64,000 bases of DNA, taken from NCBI GenBank assembly GCA_947650285.1, contig CANTFL010000122.1, positions 248,001 to 312,000 of the forward strand. The letters run 5' to 3'. Below the pieces are notes generated by a model. The model saw only the letters and a list, made by a program, of their open reading frames with translations, ran no database searches and was not told the origin of the DNA. Both the position numbers and the translations under genes were made by a program. How positions within the stretch are numbered: the stretch's first letter is position 1; each line of letters opens with the position of its first letter. Shown piece by piece: positions 55,530 through 64,000 of this stretch. This DNA is from Hyaloperonospora brassicae (Eukaryota > Oomycota > Peronosporomycetes > Peronosporales > Peronosporaceae).

Positions 55530-56642
55530 ATGCCGACACGCGACAGAGGACGTCAGCACACGGCCGAGTATGCGCAACTGAAAGCGCAGCTCCTGGAGCT
55601 GGCCGAAGAGTCCAAGTCCGTTCTATTGGAACTCGGATCGGCGCTGAACCAGCGCTACGGGAAGCGCGCGCCGGACCACCCGACGCAGCAGCTTTTCCGT
55701 CGCAAGAACGAGGCGGTCAATCGCCTGAGGGAGTTTATGGCTGCGCCGGGCTTTTATGAGACGGGCGACGGCGTGCAGCACGATACGTACGACGGCCAGC
55801 AGCAGCGGGTGATTGAGAGGCTGCAAAAGCAGCTGGCGGACCAAAGCGCTGCGTTCGAAGTCGAACGACAGCGCTTGCAGCAGCAGCAGCAGCTCACGAG
55901 CGGTTCTTTGACGACTCAGAGCGAGCTAAATTCGTCATTGGAGAGGATTATGCCGCACCTGCGGGGGCTGCTGCACGCATATGACCGCGAGCACGGACAA
56001 CACGCCACGAAGACGCGACCACAGACTGTCACAGCAAAGGGTCAGCCTTCGAACCACGAGCTGACGCAGCGTCTACGCGAGATGCAGACGAAGTTTGATG
56101 CCGAACGAGCTGATCTCTTGGAACAAGCGAGTGAAGCAGTGAATGCCCAGGTCGATATTAGCCACGAAATTCTGGCGGGGCGGGAAGCGGCGCTCACGTG
56201 CCCAATTTCGCTCGATTTGTTTGAGGACCCGGTCGTCACTACGTGTTGTGGGAAGACGTTCTCGTCGGGGGTGTTGCACCAGGCTCTGCGACGCAGTAAC
56301 TACTGCCCCTTTTGTCGCGCACACAATGTTTCGACCCACACTAATCGTGACATGGCAAATTTGGTCGAGCTCCACCGGGCAGAGCGCTTGGTGCTGGGCT
56401 TGCCAGAAAGCGTTGCTACCAGCGCCCCGGCGGCCACCACCGACTTAGTAGCAGAGGAAGCCCAACTCGTACAAGAGATTGAGCACCGCCGTCAAGTGTT
56501 GGATTTGATGTCCAGCGAGAATTCCCATGTGGCGCAACTCTTGGAAACTGCCCTCCGAGACCATGACAGAGCTCGACCTCGGTCGGGCATTGACCATCAA
56601 ACGATTGTGTTCGATTCTTCATACTACGACTCGGACTACTAG
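55530..56642 (+). CDS. RING/U-box coiled-coil protein, 370 aa
   Basis: Probable E3 ubiquitin ligase. The N-terminal two thirds are helical and Gln/Glu/Leu-rich (coiled coil around residues 85-125 with a Gln run, and again around 180-220). At about residues 227-280 is a zinc- or U-box-type domain: CPISLDLFEDPVVTTCCGKT, then CPFCR. The CPIS-x-DPV start with a reduced set of cysteines fits the U-box or a RING variant rather than a classical C3HC4 finger. The C-terminal part has another short helix and ends in a Tyr/Asp-rich tail. Substrates are unknown. The ATG at 55530 follows ACCAA, and no earlier in-frame ATG is convincing. Confidence 0.7.
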   Translation: MPTRDRGRQHTAEYAQLKAQLLELAEESKSVLLELGSALNQRYGKRAPDHPTQQLFRRKNEAVNRLREFMAAPGFYETGDGVQHDTYDGQQQRVIERLQKQLADQSAAFEVERQRLQQQQQLTSGSLTTQSELNSSLERIMPHLRGLLHAYDREHGQHATKTRPQTVTAKGQPSNHELTQRLREMQTKFDAERADLLEQASEAVNAQVDISHEILAGREAALTCPISLDLFEDPVVTTCCGKTFSSGVLHQALRRSNYCPFCRAHNVSTHTNRDMANLVELHRAERLVLGLPESVATSAPAATTDLVAEEAQLVQEIEHRRQVLDLMSSENSHVAQLLETALRDHDRARPRSGIDHQTIVFDSSYYDSDY

Positions 56643-57318
56643 TATCCTGTTGGCGAATGAAATTGCGATTGCTGGGTGACTTCGCAGGACCCGGCGCATA
56701 CGTAGCACACGACAGAGCACTGAAAGACAAAGGCGAACGTTTGAGTGCTATTTGCGCAAAACAAAGACCATGGACCGAGCCTTTTTACCAGAAAACCACT
56801 CTTGCTCTGGTATAAAGACCTAAATGCAACTTTCACCCACAAATTAAAGCGCTTTGTTTCTCTTTACAACAGGAGATCACTAACGTGTGGCGTGGCTTTT
56901 ACAGCTTATGAAATGTCTGACACGTCTGTTAGCACTTGCTCATCTGAAATTGCGTGGTGCATGCTTACTCTAAGTCGAAAATGCTGCAGCGAGGCTGCCC
57001 ATGAGTAGAGATGTCCGACGACCATCGCCGTGCAAGAAAACAACTCAAATCTGAACAACTTGCTCGAGCGACTAGTCAAATCTCAACGTCCATCGATTGC
57101 ATAGGTCTAGCGCAAACATGCACGTAAAAACGCAGCACGTAAGTGGGATTGTTATCTTTCGTTATGCATGCTATGCGATTGTGTTGTTCTACCCATTCAC
57201 AAAGCTGGCCGTCTATCTCAACATTCGGAGTGTGGTCAACAGTGAACAACGTGCTCAATAGTGGCACCGCGTTGAAGATATATTCAATGTGCGCGCCGTA
57301 GCAACGAACCGACCGCAT
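56643..57318. other. Convergent spacer, RING/U-box gene to adenylosuccinate lyase
   Basis: About 680 bases between two converging stops. Short frames at 56745-57008 (+) and 57076-57318 (-) have no recognisable domain. Confidence 0.5.
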
Positions 57319-58922
57319 CTACACGTTGATGTCATCGACGTTCGCTACCTCGATCAGCGAGGCGTATGCGTTGAGAATATGAGCAATCTCTCCGTCAATG
57401 AACTCCTCAACCTGCTCTGGACAGCGTCCAATGAAAAGCGACGGGTCCAGCAGTTCGTCCAAGCGGTCGTGCACGGCTTTAAACAACGGGTCACCAGCGA
57501 TGCGCTCCAAAAGATCGTTGGCGGCACCCTCTACTTTCACGCGTTTGCCGGCCTCCATTGAATGCGTGCGGATGGCCTCGTGCAGCTCCTGGCGGTCACC
57601 ACCAGCCTTTACGCAAGCCATCAAGATATTCTCCGTGGCCATGAACGGCAGCTCGGCCTTGATATGCGCCTTAATGACATTGGGCCACACCTGCAGGCCG
57701 TCCGAAACGTTGATGATCAGATTCAAAATGACATCCGTCGCAAGGAAGGCTTCTGGCAGCACCATACGACTGTAAAAAACAATTACATAACTGACCGTCA
57801 GTAATGCACGATCTGGAAACTGGACTAGGAGACGAAACGTACCGGTTGGCCGAGTCATCAAGCGTGCGCTCAAACCACTGCGCAGCGTGGGTCTGCGCAC
57901 CATTGTCTGTCAACGAAATGACATAGCGCGCGAGACTGCAGATACGCTCCGAGCGCATCGGGTTGCGCTTGTAGGCCATGGCCGAGGAGCCAATCTGATT
58001 CTTTTCGAACGGCTCCTCGATCTCTTTCATATTAGCCAGCAGACGGATATCGCCGGCCATCTTGTATGCCGATTGGGCAATGCCTGAGAGGGTCGACAGC
58101 ACAAAGTAGTCAATCTTGCGCGTATACGTCTGGCCCGACACAGGGATGACCTTCTTGAATCCCATCTTTTCGGCTACCAGATTGTTCAGTTTTTTAACCT
58201 GCATTTCTCGAAAACAACCAGCACAATGTCGTCAGCTTATACTTCTATCATCGAACTTGCCAATGCAGAAGTTCGATCACCCTCACCTTCTCGTGGTCGC
58301 CCTCGAACAAGTCGAGGAAGCTGGCCTGAGTGCCTGTCGTGCCCTTAACACCACGCAGAGGCAAACTTTCGATCTGCTCGGTGAGGTGCTGAAAGTCGAG
58401 CCACAAGTCCTGCAGCCAGAGTGACGAGCGTTTACCGACGGTCACAAGCTGCGCCGGCTGGAAGTGCGTAAAGCCCATCGCGGGCATGTCCTTGTACTGG
58501 AGGCTGAAGTCCGCCAGCACCTTCATGGCCTTGACCATCTTGCGCTGAATGAGCTGTAGACCCTGTTTGATCTGGATGATATCAGCATTGTCCCCGACGT
58601 AGCAGCTCGTAGCACCCAGATGAATGATAGGCATCGCTACAGGCGCCACCTTCCCGAACGCGTGCACATGGGCCATCACATCGTGACGGAACTTCTTTTC
58701 CATCTCCGCTGCGTATTCGTAGTCAATGTCCGTCAAATGCGCCTTCATGGCGTCCAGCTGCTCCTGCGTGATGGCTAGTCCCAGTTCCTTCTCCGATGTA
58801 GCCAGCGCCAGCCACAGTTCACGCCATGTCGAGAACTTGCGGTCGGGTGACCAGATCTCGCTCATCTCCTTGGTGGCATAGCGGCTCACCAAGGGGTGCT
58901 CATATCGGTTGTGCTCGGTCAT
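57319..58922 (-). CDS. ADSL: Adenylosuccinate lyase, three exons, 480 aa
   Basis: Purine-synthesis enzyme that splits fumarate from SAICAR and from adenylosuccinate. Exons: 58922-58287, 58198-57843, 57769-57319; introns of 88 and 73 nt, GT-AG. The fumarase/aspartase superfamily blocks are present: [18 protein letters not shown] (His/Thr/Ser substrate contacts), [10 protein letters not shown] (catalytic His region) and the signature [10 protein letters not shown], here with Ala where most members have Pro. Exon 3 gives the C-terminal helices ending DDINV. Length agrees with the eukaryotic enzyme (about 484 aa). The protein works as a cytosolic homotetramer in known cases. Confidence 0.93.
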
Positions 58923-60463
58923 GGGCGTGCGTCAAAGCGTCGATGGCCACTCAACTCGAAAGGCTCTTTTCAAATTCGAATTATGGTGCTCTATTTGTCT
59001 TCCTGAGGATTTATTGGTCCCGGAAATTTGACACTTTTGCAAAGCTAAGTGTCCAGGTGCTGGCTAGAGCTGAACACGTAGCGCTACTAGCTCAATCGCC
59101 ATCAGATTTGATAAGCCCAGTCATGCAGACAATAGGCAATCACGAGAAAAGGAGCCGAGGATGTACGCAAACGTACACTATCGCCAATCACGTAATAAGG
59201 GCAGCCAACTAGACGCCGAAAAAGGAGCAAATATGCCCGAGTGCTACACAGCAGGACGTGCGAGACGATTTCCGTGGCGATTTCCGTGCCTGGTATCATG
59301 CTGATCTCAATTTATATAAAGCGCTGTAGCGGTTGTCCAAGGAGCCTATTTCACAACGATTGCAGTGATATGCTTGCGAAGCAGTGTTGACATGTTGTTG
59401 CTGTCAACACAGCAAAATTTCATGAGCTCGCGGACCCTCGTATTGTCAACATATCAACGGCAAGAACTAATATCAGCGGTAAGAAGCTAGAGTGGTGTGC
59501 CTATAGAAAGCAAGGACGCTAGTTCTTGGGATCTGGTGAGCCACCAGTTTTCTGCGAAACAACATTTACTAGTACGCAACCTTGGCAGTCGGAGGCAATG
59601 TTCCACTCCACGCTCGTCTTTAAACACACTAAGCGAATAAAGGGAATCGTCATCACAGCATGTGCGGTTCGACAGGTTGCTTCTCCAGACCGTAAATGTG
59701 TCTACGATGTCGGAATAAAAGGAGCGTCGAAGCGTATCACTCTTACAGCGATTCTGTCTATTTTATTCTATATGCTTGGCAAGGCCAAAGCGCATCCGGT
59801 CGAGTACTGTCGCTAAGCTGATATTTAGCAATAATAGTCGTACACTTGGAGCTGTCGTGGACACCGGTAAGGCGAGAAACCTGTGGTAGGATTTGACATA
59901 GCTCGTTTCGCCGTGCACTCAGATTTAGCGAGGTTAGGACAATAAAAGGCCCAAACGAATCGGTTTTGGACGTAAGAATACACCTCTACGCTGCGGCCGT
60001 GCTAGTTTGCTCGTACTTTGAGTTGACTGTGGTGCTTACACGTAGTCTCCTGCCCTTTTCGATACGGGCGCTAGGGCTATGCACTACGAGACTGACGAAT
60101 GTGTGTACTCAATTCGAGCGAAGCTACCGGCTTTGCGAATCGTTCGAGCCAGTCAAGAGGGTGTCAAGTATGTTGCAAAGGTATCAAACCCGCTTATTTC
60201 AATCGAGCGCAGGCATCAACCCGGTTTGCTAAGACCCAACGACCGTATTGGTGGTATCGGCAAAGAGCCCTTGTGGTCACAACTGACGACGAACAAGCAT
60301 TAGCTTGTTCTACAATAATCTCAAGAGGATAGGTGGCGAAGACAAATTGCCAGGACTTCTGAAGATACTTCTTTTGATCATAATTAATAAGTTACCAGGT
60401 TCGTTATCAGCGTGTTGAGGACATTGTTAGAGAAGCTTTGCCTTTATTGCATAAAAACACAAG
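58923..60463. other. Intergenic region upstream of adenylosuccinate lyase
   Basis: About 1.5 kb. The first 250 bases probably hold the ADSL promoter. Frames at 59526-59816 and 59966-60332 overlap in several phases and show no domain. Confidence 0.5.
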
Positions 60464-61570
60464 ACCACGACTAAGGGCACACCCCACTTTTGCTAGGGGC
60501 ACACCCCATTTTTGTTACGGGCAAACCCACCCGGTTAAAATGATATAAACGGCTTCACATTTTATAGTGCAAAATAATAATTAATACACGTAGTCACTTA
60601 CTACTGCTTCCTATCTCCCAACCTTATACGGCAGATCCACTCTTGCGCGAGATTCTATTAATCCATCGTGGCCAGGGCGGTATCTTAACGAGCAATGGCT
60701 GCTGGAATATCTACTGTCTTAAACACGTTATCCAAATCCGATGGTACGATGCCGAGTGACCTGTCCATCCACAGTGGCAACGACTCGTTTTTTTCGACGT
60801 TTTTTACCGAGACAGGCACGGGCAAACACATACGGCTTGCAGTATGTGTAGAATTTGAGGCTACCGTCTGTGACGAGGTACGTAACAGTACATACCGTTT
60901 AATTTCCCAGTTCGGGCGGATCATTTCGGGTAAGAAGATGCAAAAACAAATTGCGCATGAAGTATTTCATCAACATGCTGGAATTTCGTCGCTTCCTTTC
61001 ACCGTCACTGAGATTATGACAGTTCTATAGATCTCGCCACGATCGCACTTGTAATAGACCAGTTGCAGACCCCGCTTCGTTTTCTTTGATCTGGCGACGA
61101 TGATGGCATACCCTTGATAGCAGCAAAGCCGTTTAAGGTTGTTTCCATTTCGTTCCTGGAAAGAAAGCTGGTTTCATTGAGAGCGGCAGGTGGAGGTTGA
61201 AGCTATTCCAGCGACGGTTGTCCCTCTCTTGGGCTTTCGTAAGCCAATTTGGGAGCTCAGCTGGTGTTTGTTTCATTATCCGGTGTTTCCAGTCGTATTG
61301 TATAAGTATGAGGGGACATAGGCGCAATCGCGCGGCCAAGACCGGTGTTTAGGACTGGTTATTTCTCTATTGAAGTAGATGGATTTCACGTCCTTAACCG
61401 CCAGATCCCTAGGCCAAACACTATCAGCAGTTTGATTAAGTGCTTCTATATACAATTGTACTGTGGTGTACACACACATTATTCTGCACTACAAAATGTG
61501 AAGTCCTTTTTATCATTATAGGCGGGCGGGTGTGCCCGTAGCAAAAATGGGGTGTGCCCCTAGTCGTGGC
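60464..61570. mobile_element. Small TIR transposon, 1.1 kb
   Basis: Terminal inverted repeats of about 95-110 bp: the left end ACCACGACTAAGGGCACACCCC and, read inward from the right end, GCCACGACTAGGGGCACACCCC, continuing through CATTTTTG(T/C)TACGGGCA and CTTCACATTTT(A/G)TAGTGCA. The left end has an extra tandem copy of the GGGCACACCCCA block. Inside are frames on both strands (60695-61030 +, 61133-61479 -) with no known transposase motif. No exact target duplication could be settled, so the superfamily is open. Confidence 0.6.
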
Positions 61571-63268
61571 CTAAATACAATGACCACGCTACGTTTACAT
61601 CAGGTGTCTAGCACATCAAAATGCCTATCACTGCAGGACCAATCGAATTAATTATTTCGATGTTCCGACGAGGAGATTGTCGACAAAGCAAACACACGTG
61701 ATCTTTATATCGATGGATATTGACCCTGAGGATGTGTCGCGGTGCACTGATGACTACGTACTGACTCAAGTACGTGGCTGCCCTTTACTGACAAAAGTTG
61801 GTAATATTGCCCTGCTAACTCGCGTGCATATACGCACAGGAAGTTCTTTCCACTAAATGAAAACGCTTAGTAGTAGACATAAAAGTTTAACTGTAATTGA
61901 AATTACTTTCGCCCTCCACATTATGAATCGGTCTTAACTGGACTATATGAATAAGGTAATGATTATGTCACCCCCCATCCTTACTATTTGCACCCCCCGG
62001 AACCAAAACAGGGTGCCTTCCATTTTTTATAACACAGTGCGATGCACAAGGTCACACGCCACGTATTTTTGTTGTATACTAAGATGATCTAGCGTACAGT
62101 TTTATCATACGTCTATTGGGGAGATGAGCTTTGGGATAATGCGTGTTTAATTGGCGAACGACAATTTATCACGGATGGTTGAGACACCAAGGTTGCAGTT
62201 GCGTGAGCTTCTAAATACGGAGATCTAGAAGCTTATATATATACATGTTTGCAGTACTACAGCAAGTAGGTGAGATCAACAGAGAAATATAAACGACAAT
62301 ATACTTTTATATTTCGTGCTGCAGAAGACAGGCGGGTATCTAAGTGTTATACACTGTACGTCTTGTCTAAAAGATGTATTATACTCTCGGTTAGATCTGA
62401 CAACAATGAAAATGTTCTCCTATAAGGTCAAGCGGATGACGAACACTCCTAGGTTGTCCGGAAGATGGATGCTAGAGATGTAGAATTCGCGAACGACAGT
62501 TGCGCACGAGCGTGATCTCAAGCGGCGCTACACGACTGTGCAGAATTTTTTTAGTGCGTCATACGAACGTTTTACAGTGCCGTGGTTGCGTACTAATTGG
62601 ATCACATGCTGGTACATTATCTAACTGCTTACTTCAATAAAGGGATAAAGACGAAGAATAACAAGAATAGCAAAAACGTGTCGTATAATGCAATACCGAC
62701 CTATATCAGCTCTACGCTAATCGGAAAAAAAGCAGACTGCGAACATGCTGATTTATCTTACAGTACGACCCGCAGGTGCGCTTCCGTTTTGCTTTGTTGT
62801 TTTCTTGTTTTCTTGGTGTGTTTGTAACCCTGCAGTTGAAGATACATAGACCACGATGCTCTGTCCGCCATAACCAATAAGTGATGCTTTATTACTGTGG
62901 CCACGCCTCTAACCGATTCGGCGATCGTTGTACGTTACTGAGTATCTCCTACACCCTTGCAAAATTGGTGCACGAGCGCTTGTTGTGCCCATATCGTCCG
63001 CAGGTACTGCACTTCCGAGTCAAGATAGAAGACCCCTCGCTATACTCGAACGCAGACGGGTCTCGCAGCTGCTTTTGTCGGTTTTTGCTCCAGATGGTCT
63101 TCCATTTGGTTTTGTTTCGATTGGATCTCTTTTCGACACGCTTGGACCCGTCAATATTTTATCAGTGATGTGGGCTCGAATAGCAATTTTCTAATGGGTT
63201 GGTGCTTAGTCATATACTTGAAACAGATGTGGTACCAAGTCATCAATTCGAACGTTTCTTTTCACATC
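61571..63268. other. AT-rich intergenic DNA
   Basis: No supportable gene. Frames at 62597-62827 and 62881-63194 lack domains. It includes the second copy of the LTR-like repeat at 62190-62340. Confidence 0.45.
62190..62340 (+). repeat. Dispersed repeat, LTR-like (copy 2)
   Basis: Matches 40840-40985 in three ordered blocks (CAAGGTTGCAGTTG, TAGAAGCT, CAGAAGACAGGCG). Confidence 0.5.
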
Positions 63269-64000
63269 TCATGCAGCAGAAGCAGGAGTAAACATTTTTA
63301 ACCACCAATGCGAGTCGAAATCTTTTAGTGTGAAGTGTGCATCAGCGCTGATTTCTTTTAGAGCAGAGTGCTTGCACGGTAGGCCGATAGTCAATCGGAA
63401 CTTATAATCGCATTGATAGGTGGATGCATGGTGTTCGTGGACGAGGGTTAGCGCATAAGATGAAACCTTATACACAACCTGGGTGTATATGGGCGCTGCT
63501 GCGAATGTTGGTCGTTTCATGAGATCATCAGCGTGCATCTTGTTCAGCTCCAATAATTTGGTGCTCAATTGCCAAGTGGAGACTTTGAAACACTGTGAGA
63601 AGATCACTAACCGACGATCGCAAAAAGCGCTTCAGGTACGAATGTACTGACCCAGCTCTGGATGTAGTGGAACAGCCAAGGTGGAAGACGTCTCCGAACT
63701 ACGCCTTGAAAATTTCTTTGTGCTTGACCCACGTTCTATCCAGGTAGCGTGTAACGAAACGGAAATGAAGGTACTTGGTCTGAAATTCGTTTCATTGTGC
63801 TTGAAAACTTCGACACTTGATGCATAGCACAGAGCGCTCTAGTCTGCGATCATCTCTTCCCATTTATCGCCATTCGCGAAGTGAACTTTGCACCTGGAAA
63901 CAACATTTTTATTTATGTGCCAGCGGCACAGCGATATTGTCGCATTCGGAAATACTTACTGCTCAGCGTTTGAGAGAGAGCAGAATCGTTGTCGGTGAAT
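63269..64000 (-). pseudogene. MULE transposase remnant (5' part outside window)
   Basis: Read on the minus strand from the window edge: FTDNDSALSQTL (a catalytic Asp block), then RWHINKN and CKVHFANGDKWEEMIA, followed by a stop and frame changes. At 63607-63269 lies the SWIM zinc finger region YALTLVHEHHASTYQCDYKF, GLPCKHSAL, DFDSHWWL. These are the ordered blocks of a Mutator-like transposase. It is a separate copy from the one at 43270-45477; no OTU domain is seen after it. Confidence 0.7.

Noticed and set aside
54948..55759. Overlapping plus frames upstream of and within the RING/U-box gene, up to 231 residues
   Set aside because: Low-complexity, no domain, and the longest runs into the RING/U-box gene out of frame.
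1..64000. CRISPR arrays, rRNA or tRNA genes
   Set aside because: No regularly spaced repeats with unique spacers and no rRNA blocks or convincing tRNA A/B boxes were seen; short tandem repeats (21398-21442, 39618-39679) have only two units.

Overview
The window looks like nuclear DNA of an oomycete, most likely Peronosporales (Phytophthora or downy-mildew type). The evidence is compact GC-rich genes with short GT-AG introns (mostly 70-120 nt), conserved eukaryotic housekeeping proteins, oomycete-style Ty3/gypsy, Ty1/copia and Mutator-like elements, and Inr-like start motifs. The species cannot be fixed from sequence alone.

Layout. A dense gene island fills 1-16.4 kb: HGH1 (+, cut by the left edge), a five-exon B-type cyclin (-), a URC1/GTP cyclohydrolase II-like protein (+, six exons), AP-3 mu (+, three exons, one apparent GC-AG intron), an SMPD4-like membrane protein (+, one exon) and a twelve-exon DDT-WHIM-PHD-like-bromodomain chromatin protein (-). 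A repeat block of about 38 kb follows (16.4-54.1 kb). A second small island (55.5-58.9 kb) holds a RING/U-box coiled-coil protein (+) and adenylosuccinate lyase (-). The right end (59-64 kb) is transposon-derived and ends in a MULE transposase remnant.

The main discovery is structural. Two almost identical 8-kb Ty3/gypsy chromodomain elements face each other (24580-32553 on +, 45478-53452 on -). Neither has a matching target-site duplication of its own, but the flanks match crosswise: tcagc (left of copy A) is the complement of gctga (left of copy B), and cgtag (right of A) is the complement of ctacg (right of B). Diagnostic LTR variants pair the same way. Two older elements are also cut at these points. 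A MULE transposase with an OTU protease-like domain stops at 45477 and continues in frame on the opposite strand from 24579. The gag of a second gypsy element starts at 53519 (-) and continues in frame at 32554 (+). The simplest reading is that the 12.9-kb segment 32554-45477 has been inverted by recombination between two retrotransposons, one sitting in the MULE and one in the other gypsy, or has been flipped by an assembler.

The retrotransposon itself is unusual. It carries a textbook -1 frameshift signal between gag and pol, shared in-frame UGA codons in the integrase, an antisense coding block overlapping the chromodomain tail, and a very dense series of perfect short hairpins through coding and LTR sequence alike. 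A further 2.3-kb TIR element with a 10-bp target duplication (17748-20065) and a 1.1-kb TIR element (60464-61570) can be bounded.
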